Source of the DNA: Shouchella tritolerans
GTDB lineage: Bacteria > Bacillota > Bacilli > Bacillales > Bacillaceae_D
DNA: 64,000 nt
Reading direction: 5' to 3'
Assembly (NCBI RefSeq): GCF_025770735.1
Contig: NZ_JAODPB010000003.1
Coordinates: 496,001 to 560,000 of the forward strand
The notes beneath the pieces were generated by a model. The model was not told where the DNA came from. It saw only the letters and a program-made list of their open reading frames with translations, and did not search any database. A program made the position numbers and the translations under genes. The stretch's first letter is position 1; every line of letters starts with the position of its first letter. Positions 53,138 through 61,221 of the stretch are shown piece by piece.

Positions 53138-54462
53138 TGGCTAACAACTCCTTTACGATAAAATTGTGGTAAGTGGTCTTTATGGGCTTCAAGCAGTTTG
53201 TCTAAAATGGTCTTGGCTTTTTTCTCATCGGCAACGAGTGGGTTCATAACAAGCGCATTGTACGCATCGTCATAATCGCCAGACAATGCAGCTTTAATGA
53301 CAAGTTGTTCAAACGCTTTCATTTGCAAAATGATTCCTTTGACTTGTAGAGGGATGTTTCCAACAGCAAGAGGCCTAGGGCCTTCTCTCGTAATGACAGC
53401 ATTGATTTCAACGACTGCATCATCAGGCAAATCTCGGATACTTCCGTTATTATGTGTGTTTACTGTTTGAATATCTTGTTTATTGGTATAAAGACTTTCT
53501 ACTAAGTTGCACGCTGCTTCGCTATAATAAGCCCCGCCGCGCTGTTCCAGTTCTTTTGGCTTTTCTGCCAATGCTGGATTTTCGTAAGTAAGAAAAAGCG
53601 ATTCTTCAACTTGTTTGACGATTTGCGCTCTCGTCCCATGCTCTTTAAAGGCTGCAAGATCCCTTTTCAGCACCTCCTCCTTTTGGAAATAATACATATG
53701 ATACGGGTTTGGAAGCAGCTGTAGTGCCCGAACAAACTCCTTAGACCATCCAAGAGAGACAATATTTGCAGGAGAGTAATGGACATTGTCCGCCGTGAGT
53801 TTTGCTAATGCTTCATCGGTGCGGTCTTTACCACGAATAAAGACACGCTTTCCAAAGACAAAGTGATTCATCCCGATAAACTCGATCTCTACTTGTTCCA
53901 CAGGGCAGGAGAACATTTCTGCAATTCCTGTTTTCATATTGAATGGAATGTTGCATACGCCAATTACTTTTTTATGGAGGCTATGGTGGAGCAACGCCTC
54001 CGTCACGATGCCTGCTGGGTTGGTAAAATTAATCATCCACGCTTGCGGGCAAATCTTATGAATGTCATTGGCAATCTCAAGCAAAACGGGAATGGTGCGA
54101 AACGCTTTAAATATGCCGCCTGCGCCATTTGTTTCCTGGCCGATTAGGCCATGTTCTAATGGAATTTGCTCGTCCTTTTCTCTTGCTTCCAACCCGCCTA
54201 CTCGTATTTGCGTCGTAACAAAGTCAGCGTTTTCTAAAGCGTGCTGCCGGTTAAATGAGCTGCGCACGTGGATGGGATAGCCTGATTTCTCGATCATTCG
54301 CTTTGATAACGCTTCGACAATCGCTAATTTTCTAGCGCCGGCAGCAACATCGACAAGAACGATTTCACTAACGGGCACTCGTTCATACCGATCAATAAAC
54401 CCTTCAATAATTTCGGGGGTATAACTCGACCCACCACCGATGATAACAACTTTAAGTGACAT
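53134..54462 (-). CDS. GH4 6-phospho-beta-glucosidase (ChbF/LicH-like)
   Basis: A 442-residue NAD- and metal-dependent phosphoglycosidase. The NAD fingerprint is VVIIGGGSSYTPEIIEGFID at residue 5, QETNGAGGIFKAFRTIPV follows, the Mn-site Cys is in GVCNIPFNMKTG and the His in IGMNHFVFGKRV. RGGAYYSEAACNLVESLY is the C-terminal signature. Overall layout is that of ChbF of E. coli and LicH of Bacillus. The ATG at 54462 follows GGGAGGAG. It cuts the phosphorylated disaccharide made by the PTS. The context with a deacetylase and chitinase favours chitobiose-6-phosphate over cellobiose-6-phosphate. Confidence 0.9.
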   Translation of the reverse strand: MSLKVVIIGGGSSYTPEIIEGFIDRYERVPVSEIVLVDVAAGARKLAIVEALSKRMIEKSGYPIHVRSSFNRQHALENADFVTTQIRVGGLEAREKDEQIPLEHGLIGQETNGAGGIFKAFRTIPVLLEIANDIHKICPQAWMINFTNPAGIVTEALLHHSLHKKVIGVCNIPFNMKTGIAEMFSCPVEQVEIEFIGMNHFVFGKRVFIRGKDRTDEALAKLTADNVHYSPANIVSLGWSKEFVRALQLLPNPYHMYYFQKEEVLKRDLAAFKEHGTRAQIVKQVEESLFLTYENPALAEKPKELEQRGGAYYSEAACNLVESLYTNKQDIQTVNTHNNGSIRDLPDDAVVEINAVITREGPRPLAVGNIPLQVKGIILQMKAFEQLVIKAALSGDYDDAYNALVMNPLVADEKKAKTILDKLLEAHKDHLPQFYRKGVVSQ

Positions 54463-54484
54463 GTTTTCTCCTCCCTTGATCACA

Positions 54485-54601
54485 GAGAAAGCGCTTCCTC
54501 TAAACCATATATATCACATTTGTAATTACTAATCAACTTAAATTTGTAACTACTTATTTTGGAGATTGTTTTTATACGTAATTACAATTTTGTGATATAA
54601 T
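54485..54601. promoter_or_regulatory. Divergent PTS/deacetylase promoter with GntR motifs and a cre-like site
   Basis: On the minus strand TTGATT (54531-54536), 17 bases and TATATA (54508-54513) form the PTS operon promoter. GTAATTAC (54522-54529) lies in its spacer, GTAACTAC is at 54546-54553, and another GTAATTAC at 54578-54585 lies just before the TATAAT (54596-54601) of the deacetylase gene. GAGAAAGCGCTTCCT (54485-54499) is cre-like, downstream of the PTS start. This is consistent with GntR repression plus CcpA control. Confidence 0.72.
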
Positions 54602-54639
54602 AGAGAAGGGAAAACAAAGAGTAAAAGGAGGACCATACC

Positions 54640-55371
54640 GTGAAGCTGATTGTAAATGCAGATGATTTTGGACTATCCCGGGGTGTCAATTACGGGATTG
54701 TGGACGCCCATGAACTAGGAATCGTCACATCAACGACTATGCTTACAAACATGCCTGCAGCAGACCATGCATTCCAATTAATGGAGCGTTATCCTGATTT
54801 GCAAGTTGGTGTTCATTTAACTTTGACCTGTGGCGCTCCCTTAACGTCGGACTGCCCTACATTAATCAACCAACAAGGCGAGTTTCGTCTTACTAGTCAA
54901 TTTCAGCGAGCAACACATGAGATCGACGTGGAGGAAGTGGAGAAGGAGTGGAACGCACAAATTCAACAATTTTATACAAGAGGGATCACGCCTTCGCACC
55001 TTGACAGCCACCACCATATCCATACGTGGGAGCCTGTCATCCCAGTGATCAAGCACCTCGCACAAACGTATGACCTGCCTGTAAGGACTGGCTTTAAACA
55101 AGCGCCTGCTGGCATTCGCTTCTGGTCTGATCTACTGGATACAAACTTTTATAAAGAAGGCGTAAACGAGGACTATTTTGCTGAACTCTCCCAACAATAC
55201 AAAGGGTATGATGGGACCATCGAAGTGATGTGCCACCCGGCATACATAGATGAAACGTTAAGAACACACTCTTCCTATATTGACGACCGTGCCCGGGAGC
55301 TTAGGATTTTGACACAAGTGAAACAAACGGTAGGACACTTGCTTAGAAAAAACGAACCGACTCAGACTTAA
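54640..55371 (+). CDS. ChbG/YdjC-type carbohydrate deacetylase
   Basis: A 243-residue YdjC-family deacetylase. The metal ligands are visible in LIVNADDFGLSRGVNYG (Asp), VGVHLTLTCGAPL (His) and LDSHHHIHTWEPV (His pair), the set that binds one divalent metal. In E. coli ChbG removes one acetyl from diacetylchitobiose-6-phosphate so that ChbF can act and ChbR can sense it. AAAGGAGG precedes the GTG start. Its 3' end overlaps the regulator's 3' end within a shared hairpin. Confidence 0.9.
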   Translation: MKLIVNADDFGLSRGVNYGIVDAHELGIVTSTTMLTNMPAADHAFQLMERYPDLQVGVHLTLTCGAPLTSDCPTLINQQGEFRLTSQFQRATHEIDVEEVEKEWNAQIQQFYTRGITPSHLDSHHHIHTWEPVIPVIKHLAQTYDLPVRTGFKQAPAGIRFWSDLLDTNFYKEGVNEDYFAELSQQYKGYDGTIEVMCHPAYIDETLRTHSSYIDDRARELRILTQVKQTVGHLLRKNEPTQT

Positions 55372-55387
55372 TAAGTCTTGGTCGGTT
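55355..55387. terminator. Bidirectional terminator containing both stop codons
   Basis: AACCGAC-TC-AGACTT pairs with AAGTCT-TG-GTCGGTT; the loop is AAT. The stop codon of the deacetylase gene (55369-55371) and the stop of the GntR gene (55368-55370) both lie in the tip. T runs at both ends support termination in both directions. Confidence 0.88.
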
Positions 55388-56120
55388 TTTGATAATTTCG
55401 TTCAATCGTAAAACTAGCTTTTTCTCCATGGAAATATGCAATTGAATATTCAATTTTAGACTCGTCGGCTAAATACGCGTGTGTTTCAATTTGAATGCAA
55501 GGGTCACCAACTGAAATCCCTAGCTTTGCGGCTACTTCTTCATTTGCGAGGGCGATATGCAAATGTTCTTTTGTCTGGTGAAGCGAGAGATCCGGCTGGC
55601 TTTGCAGTAGTTGATAAAGTGAGTGTTCTCCCCCTTCTTTCGTTAGCCAAGTCGTCTTCCGCCAAGGCAAATAAGCAATTTCGTATTGCAAGGGGGCATC
55701 ATCTGCATAACGGATTCGTTCTAGGCGGTGGACTGGTTCATTTTCCTCGATTTCAAGGATGGCAGACAAGAACTCATCAGAAGGAACGACTTTCAAATCA
55801 ATCACTTGTATTTTTGGTTTTTTTCCTTGCAATTGCAATTGCTCCCGATAATTCCCTTGCGTTGCAGATAACGTTTGCTTGACCCGTCTGCTGGCGACAA
55901 AGGTGCCTCGCCCTTGGATACGTTCTACATACCCATCGATGACAAGTTGCTGTAGGGCATTTCGGATCGTCGTCCGGCTAACATCATACATCTTGCACAG
56001 TTCTGCCTCCGTTGGCAGCTGGGATTTAACGGGATAAACTCCTTGTTGGATGGCGGTAACTAACTCTTGTTTAACGTAAGCATGGAGCGACTGGTCAGTG
56101 CCTTTTTTATTCACGTTCAA
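55368..56120 (-). CDS. GntR/HutC-family regulator of the chitobiose genes
   Basis: A 250-residue GntR regulator of the HutC group. The HTH is in residues 20-75 (QLPTEAELCKMYDVSRTTIR and NALQQLVIDGYVERIQGRGT), and residues 90-245 form a UTRA ligand domain (LERIRYADDAPLQYEIAYLP, GDPCIQIETHAYLADESKIE). UTRA domains bind sugar phosphates or similar. It is placed back to back with the deacetylase and near the chitinase. The GTAAYTAC motif in nearby promoters is its likely operator; the ligand may be a chitobiose phosphate. Confidence 0.88.
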   Translation of the reverse strand: MNVNKKGTDQSLHAYVKQELVTAIQQGVYPVKSQLPTEAELCKMYDVSRTTIRNALQQLVIDGYVERIQGRGTFVASRRVKQTLSATQGNYREQLQLQGKKPKIQVIDLKVVPSDEFLSAILEIEENEPVHRLERIRYADDAPLQYEIAYLPWRKTTWLTKEGGEHSLYQLLQSQPDLSLHQTKEHLHIALANEEVAAKLGISVGDPCIQIETHAYLADESKIEYSIAYFHGEKASFTIERNYQKPTKTY

Positions 56121-56216
56121 TGTTGTTACTCCTTTCAGTGGGTAAGGCTAAGACGTTTTATGTCAATAGTTATTATAACATTTTCTAATGAATATGTATT
56201 TGCGTACGTTTAAAAG

Positions 56217-56384
56217 GTAGTAACAGCGAAAAATCAGATAATGAAATAGCAAAACGATTGTATGTAACTAGCATGACCAATGAATTTACAAGTCCAATAT
56301 AGATACAAAGAACTATTTTTCGAAAATTATAATAATGACATTGATTGTTATTGTTATTACCTTTATGATCGGATTAGTAGTAAC
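56217..56384. promoter_or_regulatory. Chitinase/regulator divergent region with motif-like sites
   Basis: Variants of the GTAAYTAC motif occur here: GTAGTAAC at 56217-56224 and 56377-56384, GTAACTAG at 56264-56271 and GTTATTAC at 56353-56360. Each differs by one base or so from the sites at 54.5 kb or its reverse complement. This would let the same GntR protein act on its own gene and on the chitinase. Evidence is weaker than for the 54.5 kb sites since the region is AT-rich. Confidence 0.4.
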
Positions 56385-56430
56385 AACTTGTGGTTGATGC
56401 TACTTAATAAATGGACTGGGGGGAGTACAA

Positions 56431-58230
56431 ATGGAATGGAAACGATTGGGGAAACTGCTCACACCTCTATTTGCTGTCTTCTTGCTACTTGTATCGGATG
56501 GAGGCGCACAATCTGCAAATGCTGCAACAAAGTCAGATGACGATCCTTACAAAATTGTCGCTTATTACCCATCTTGGAGCGCCTATGGACGAGACTTTCA
56601 AGTTTGGGAGATGGATGCTTCGAAAGTAAGTCATATTAATTACGCATTTGCTAATATTTGTTGGGATGGTAGACATGGCAATCCAGACCCTGCTAGTCCA
56701 AATCCGCAAACATGGTCATGTCAAGATGAAAATGGCGTCATCGATGTGCCGAACGGGTCAATTGTTATGGGCGACCCATGGATCGATGCACAAAAGTCCA
56801 ATCCAGGCGATACTTGGGACGAGCCGCTACGGGGAAATTTTAAGCAGTTGCAAAAACTGAAAGAAGAACATCCCCATTTAAAAACGTTGATCTCTGTCGG
56901 CGGATGGTCATGGTCGAACCGTTTTTCTGACGTCGCGGCAACAAAGGAAACACGAGAAAACTTTGCAAATTCGGCAGTTGATTTCATCCGTCAATATGGG
57001 TTTGACGGCGTCGATATTGATTGGGAATATCCAGTAAGTGGAGGGCTTCCAGGCAATAGCCGCCGCCCTGAAGATAAGGAGAATCATCTTCTGCTTTTAC
57101 AAGAAGTACGCAACAAATTAAACGAGGCGGGCCAAGAGGACGGGAAAGAGTACTTAGTGACAATCGCCTCGGGAGCCAGTCCTGAATATGTAGAAAATAA
57201 CAAGCTTGCCGAAATTGCCGAAGTGGTCGATTGGATCAACATTATGACCTATGATTTTAACGGCGGTTGGCAAAATACGAGCGGCCACAACGCTCCGCTC
57301 TACTTTGATCCAGCGACAGCCGATTCAGAGCTTCCAACGCCTGAGCAATTTAATGTTGAAAGCGCTGTCGACGGTCATTTGCATGCAGGAGTACCAGCAA
57401 ATAAACTTGTATTAGGGATGCCTTTTTATGGGAGAGGCTGGATGAATTGTGAAGAGGCAAATCATGGCGAGTATCAACACTGCTCTCCTCCTCAAGAAGG
57501 AACATGGGAAAATGGCGTATTTGACTTCTCAGACCTTGAAGACAATTATGTAAATAAAAATGGCTATCAACGCTATTGGAACGATGTTGCGAAAGTTCCT
57601 TTCTTGTACAATGCTGCAAACGGCGGCTTTATTACGTACGATGACGTCGAATCCTTCCAGCATAAGACCGATTTTATTAAAGCGAACAATCTGGCAGGTT
57701 CGATGTTTTGGGAGGTAAGCGGGGATCGAAATGGAACGCTCCTTACAGCATTAGCGGAGCAACTGGAATTTGAGCCGGGAAAAGGGCAGCATCCTGAAGA
57801 GCCTTCATTGGCGCCTCGTCATGTTCGCGCAGTGGACGTTACATCAACATCGGTCACCCTTTCGTGGGAACCGTCAAGCGAAGGAACGGCACGGTATATC
57901 GTTCAGTATGGCACGGAGGAACAAGTGACAGACGAAACGTCTTTAACGATTACCAACCTGCAACCAAGCACGATGTATACATTTACTGTTTCTGCTGAAT
58001 ATGAAGATGGCAGCCGGCACACCGGACAAGCTTTAAACGTAACAACGAAAGCAGAAAACGGCGGTGAGGCGTGTGCAGCTCCTAACTGGGAACAGACAGC
58101 CGTCTACACTGGGGGAGACCAAGTCCAGCATAAAGGACATTTATATGAGGCCAAATGGTGGACGACAGGAGAAGAACCAGGAACAACAGGAGAATGGGGG
58201 GTATGGAAGTTGCTTGGAGAGTGCGAATAA
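56431..58230 (+). CDS. Secreted GH18 chitinase with FnIII and CBM5/12
   Basis: A 599-residue chitinase. Residues 1-32 are a Sec signal peptide (LLTPLFAVFLLLVSD, cleaved after an AQSANA-type site). Residues about 40-450 form the GH18 barrel with the catalytic motif FDGVDIDWEYP, Glu at about 199, plus SVGGWSWS and the later MTYDFNGGW and FWEVSGDRNG. About 458-545 is a fibronectin type III domain, and 550-599 a CBM5/12 chitin-binding domain with WWTTGEEPGTTGEWGVWK. It should act outside the cell, releasing chitobiose that the nearby PTS imports. GGGGGGAG precedes the ATG. Confidence 0.95.
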   Translation: MEWKRLGKLLTPLFAVFLLLVSDGGAQSANAATKSDDDPYKIVAYYPSWSAYGRDFQVWEMDASKVSHINYAFANICWDGRHGNPDPASPNPQTWSCQDENGVIDVPNGSIVMGDPWIDAQKSNPGDTWDEPLRGNFKQLQKLKEEHPHLKTLISVGGWSWSNRFSDVAATKETRENFANSAVDFIRQYGFDGVDIDWEYPVSGGLPGNSRRPEDKENHLLLLQEVRNKLNEAGQEDGKEYLVTIASGASPEYVENNKLAEIAEVVDWINIMTYDFNGGWQNTSGHNAPLYFDPATADSELPTPEQFNVESAVDGHLHAGVPANKLVLGMPFYGRGWMNCEEANHGEYQHCSPPQEGTWENGVFDFSDLEDNYVNKNGYQRYWNDVAKVPFLYNAANGGFITYDDVESFQHKTDFIKANNLAGSMFWEVSGDRNGTLLTALAEQLEFEPGKGQHPEEPSLAPRHVRAVDVTSTSVTLSWEPSSEGTARYIVQYGTEEQVTDETSLTITNLQPSTMYTFTVSAEYEDGSRHTGQALNVTTKAENGGEACAAPNWEQTAVYTGGDQVQHKGHLYEAKWWTTGEEPGTTGEWGVWKLLGECE

Positions 58231-58404
58231 CCTTTTCAATCTGTGGTGAAAAATATGCATGTTTGCAATGCTTGGCGAAAAGTGAACATACTTAGTTAAA
58301 ACGGGGAAACGTCTTTAAGCCATCATTTGCGTTTGGAAAAACAACTATTCTACGGCATACAAGGCAAGTTTCTGAAATTAAATCTTGCTGCCAGCTATTA
58401 GGTT

Positions 58405-58439
58405 GCCAACAAGGGCGAATTGCTATTGTTGGCTTTTTT
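58405..58439 (+). terminator. Terminator downstream of the chitinase gene
   Basis: GCCAACAA pairs with TTGTTGGC across a 13-base loop, followed by TTTTTT. It lies about 175 bases after the chitinase stop; the gap between has no gene. Confidence 0.75.
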
Positions 58440-58479
58440 GCTTGTTCAAGTAGCTTCTTCTCCGACTGTAGTCTGATGA

Positions 58480-58496
58480 ACGAAAACGGTTTTCGT
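58480..58496. promoter_or_regulatory. Palindrome ACGAAAAC-G-GTTTTCGT
   Basis: A perfect 8-1-8 inverted repeat 32 bases before the small membrane protein gene. It is not a good cre match. It may be an operator for that gene. Confidence 0.4.
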
Positions 58497-58527
58497 TGTA
58501 AGGTGGTAGAGGAAGAGAGGGGAAGAT

Positions 58528-58920
58528 ATGGAAAAGCGTAGTGTGACAAGATGGACGTTGTTGTCGATGTTGCTGTTTTGTGTGCAAGTGATACTCCTAT
58601 CGCTCACGCCATTAGTAGAGTATGGGAATGCGGCAAACGAGTTTAATAGTATTGGTATGTGGCTTGCTGTAGCCATGGTTGCTGGGATGTATATGGTTCC
58701 TCTTGGGTTGTATCGAATAGGAGTGCCGTTTTCAAAAGTGGTCTTGGCGATTCTTTCTGGTTTTGGGATCTTTATTCATTTGACTATATCCATGATCCTT
58801 ATTACCTCAACATTTTTCGCGGGGGCTGGAGTCGCGGCAGTTGTTTGCAGCCTGTTGTCGATAATTGTGAATGTGATTTGGTTTTTTGCCGCATTTCGCA
58901 ATCGCCGTCTCGCCTATTAA
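58528..58920 (+). CDS. Small membrane protein, DUF5391-like
   Basis: A 130-residue protein with four hydrophobic segments (about residues 10-28, 43-62, 67-92, 98-122) and basic ends. It resembles the DUF5391 family of Bacillus small membrane proteins, function unknown. GAAGAGAGGGGAAG precedes the ATG. It is monocistronic, closed by a hairpin right after the stop. Confidence 0.6.
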   Translation: MEKRSVTRWTLLSMLLFCVQVILLSLTPLVEYGNAANEFNSIGMWLAVAMVAGMYMVPLGLYRIGVPFSKVVLAILSGFGIFIHLTISMILITSTFFAGAGVAAVVCSLLSIIVNVIWFFAAFRNRRLAY

Positions 58921-58951
58921 AAAAGCTTTCCTTATGTGAGGAAGGCTTTTT
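58921..58951 (+). terminator. Terminator after the small membrane protein gene
   Basis: AAAAGCTTTCCT and AGGAAGGCTTTTT pair with one mismatch around a TATGTG loop, ending in five T, directly after the stop codon. Confidence 0.85.
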
Positions 58952-59071
58952 GCTATTTATATGGATGGTGACAAAATTGTAAGCGAGGCGCCGCGAATTG
59001 TAAGGCGGATCAATGGTTCTCTATAGGGAGAAGCGAGACAATTGAATAAAAAAGAAAGAGAGTGAGTCAAA

Positions 59072-59419
59072 TTGAAACGCAGACTAGCTATCGCCTTCAG
59101 TATAGGAGCCATTCTAATCATTGCTGGTTGGCTTTTGTTTAAGGACAATGTTGTCGTGTTGAAAATAAATCCATTTGTAGCAGTGACAGATGTGTACGTA
59201 GAAATAGATGAAGACGGCACTAAAAATGAAGTGGGCGACTACGTGTATGAAATACAGGGAGTTGACGAACAAGGCCAAGAGAGGACAGTCGAATTTACAG
59301 CAAGCAAAAACTTGCGGAAAGGGGCATTTTTGCGGTTAAAGACAAAAAAAGCATTTGTTGATAGCTGGGAAGAAGTCCAACTAGACGATATTCCTGTTGC
59401 TATTCGCCCAGCGCTTTAA
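59072..59419 (+). CDS. YxeA-family (DUF1093) exported protein
   Basis: A 115-residue protein with an N-terminal hydrophobic anchor or signal segment (RLAIAFSIGAILIIAGWLLF) and a small beta-rich domain with the features VYVEIDEDGTKNEVGDYVYE and SKNLRKGAFLRLKTKKAFVD. This is the YxeA/DUF1093 layout, of unknown function and near the membrane. It starts with TTG after a GAAAGAGAGTGAG purine tract. It has no clear partner gene. Confidence 0.7.
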   Translation: MKRRLAIAFSIGAILIIAGWLLFKDNVVVLKINPFVAVTDVYVEIDEDGTKNEVGDYVYEIQGVDEQGQERTVEFTASKNLRKGAFLRLKTKKAFVDSWEEVQLDDIPVAIRPAL

Positions 59420-59518
59420 AAAGGGACATTTCAGAAATGTTCTTTACAGCTGAGCTGTTATCTGATTTAATAGAATGATGGAACAATCAGACAGCTTTAT
59501 TAAAGCAAATAATCAACG

Positions 59519-59626
59519 AAACAGTTAAGTGACAAACGGTCCATGTAGGGCTGCTTGATTTTGTCGTCGACTTCGACAAAATCAAGCACATAAGCGAAGC
59601 AAACACCGCCATGTCGTCCGTTTGTC
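59519..59626. repeat. Nested palindromic intergenic element
   Basis: Inside a gene-free gap of about 430 bases, TGCTTGATTTTGTCG (59552-59566) and CGACAAAATCAAGCA (59574-59588) form a 15-base perfect stem with a 7-base loop. An outer pair GACAAACGG (59531-59539) and CCGTTTGTC (59618-59626) encloses it. The right arm continues as CGTTTGTCTACAGTTT, a 16-mer also found at 4196. It looks like a folded REP-type element or a structured RNA. Confidence 0.7.
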
Positions 59627-59854
59627 TACAGTTTCTGGCCATTTATGGCCTTATTTTTTATGAGCGGTGGCCTGTGTTTTAGATGCCCTAAATGGAAACA
59701 TGCATTTTTTGATTAGCGTATCAGGCTGGTTGCAGTCAGTTGCGTTTTCTTTGCATGCAATGAATTCTTAGCTGGAGAAAAAAGGAGATAGGCAGGTACA
59801 TAGCCAAAAAATAGTTTGTGCTTTCAAAAGAGAGTAGGATGGAATCGGAGGTAG

Positions 59855-61090
59855 GTGGAGAAAATGAACAGAAAGGTTCATTACGCATGGATGATTGTCA
59901 TCATTATCTTTTTGACATTTCTGGCAGTTCAAGGGCTACGCCTTTCATTTGGCGCTTTTGTGGAACCTTGGGAAAAAGACTTTGCCCTTAATCGAGGGAC
60001 AACATCGCTTATATCGACGTTGAGTTTTGTTGTATACGGCGTTTCCCAACCTCTTATTGGGAAGCTAGTAGACAAATGGGGAGCACGCATTGTTCTCTCA
60101 TTCAGCACGCTCATTGTCGGCATCAGCATTTTTTTAACCGCTTTTGTTAACCAACCTTGGCAACTGTTTGTCTTGTATTGCTTGTTCGTTTCACTTGGTG
60201 TTGGTGGTGCCTCCAATGTAGCGGCAACGGTTGTGATTACGAACTGGTTTAACGAAAAACGAGGATTGGCATTTGGCATTATGGAGACAGGCTTCGGCGC
60301 CGGGCAAATGATTCTCGTGCCCGTCTCTTTGTCATTGATTCATTGGTCTGATTGGCGGATGACGGTTGTATTACTTGGCTTGTTTTTAATCGTCGTCGTC
60401 TTTCCAATCATCATGTTATTTTTACGGAACCACCCCCGTGAAAAAGGATTGTCGCCGGTTGGCGGAGAAAGGCAAGAAGAGGAAGAAACTAGCCAAGAAG
60501 GCAAAAAAGCAGATATTTCTTTTAGGCAAGTCATCGTTAAGCGTGAATTTTGGCTTGTCTTGCTGCCATTTGCCATTTGTGGCTTTACGACTACGGGGTT
60601 AATGGATACACATTTGATTCCTTTTTCCCATAACCATGGGTTTTCCACCCAAGTTGCCGGCACCGCGGTCAGCATTTTAGCAGCATTTAATGTCATTGGC
60701 ATTTTAGCGTCAGGTGTTGTCGCGGACCGCTTTAGCAGCCGAAAGTTTTTGCTATTGTTGTATTTGACGAGAGCCGTCGCGTTGTTCATTTTATTAAATA
60801 GTCATAACCCTGCCTTATTGTTTCTATTTGCGATGATCTATGGGTTAGTCAGCTTTGCCACGGTCGCGCCTACGCAAATGTTAATCACCCAGTATTTTAA
60901 ACGCTATTCGGTCGGCTTTATTCTTGGGTGGCTGTTTTTAAGCCACCAAATTGGTTCCGCTCTAGGAGCGTACTTGCCAGGTTGGCTCTATTCGGAATAC
61001 GGTCATTATCAGTATGCCATTTATATTTCCATTGCGTTGCTGGTGGCGGCAACCATTTGTAAGTTTCTCCTTCCTGAACCAGAAAAGTGA
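59855..61090 (+). CDS. MFS transporter, oxalate:formate antiporter-like
   Basis: A 411-residue major facilitator with 12 segments. [20 protein letters not shown] at the start, [40 protein letters not shown] and [20 protein letters not shown] match the OFA and monocarboxylate-type group. A charged loop of about 30 residues lies at the middle. The GTG at 59855 is 3 bases from GGAGG and the ATG at 59864 is 12, so the start is not settled. Monocistronic. The substrate is unknown. Confidence 0.82.
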   Translation: MEKMNRKVHYAWMIVIIIFLTFLAVQGLRLSFGAFVEPWEKDFALNRGTTSLISTLSFVVYGVSQPLIGKLVDKWGARIVLSFSTLIVGISIFLTAFVNQPWQLFVLYCLFVSLGVGGASNVAATVVITNWFNEKRGLAFGIMETGFGAGQMILVPVSLSLIHWSDWRMTVVLLGLFLIVVVFPIIMLFLRNHPREKGLSPVGGERQEEEETSQEGKKADISFRQVIVKREFWLVLLPFAICGFTTTGLMDTHLIPFSHNHGFSTQVAGTAVSILAAFNVIGILASGVVADRFSSRKFLLLLYLTRAVALFILLNSHNPALLFLFAMIYGLVSFATVAPTQMLITQYFKRYSVGFILGWLFLSHQIGSALGAYLPGWLYSEYGHYQYAIYISIALLVAATICKFLLPEPEK

Positions 61091-61129
61091 ACCTAAAAAA
61101 ACAAATTTTCTTTCTCTCATGTTCTATGC

Positions 61130-61182
61130 TATAATTAGGGTTTGAGAATACGACTATCCGTTTGCCGTGTCATGAGGCAAAC
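61130..61182 (+). promoter_or_regulatory. rlmN-type gene promoter and leader hairpin
   Basis: TGCTATAAT at about 61127-61135 is an extended -10 without a clear -35. The leader of about 80 bases holds GTTTGCC-N9-GGCAAAC (61160-61182), a 7-base perfect hairpin that lies about 40 bases before the ATG. It may affect translation or be an attenuator. Confidence 0.5.
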
Positions 61183-61221
61183 TTCGAATAAGCAAGCAAC
61201 GAACGAAATGAGGGTAAAAAC

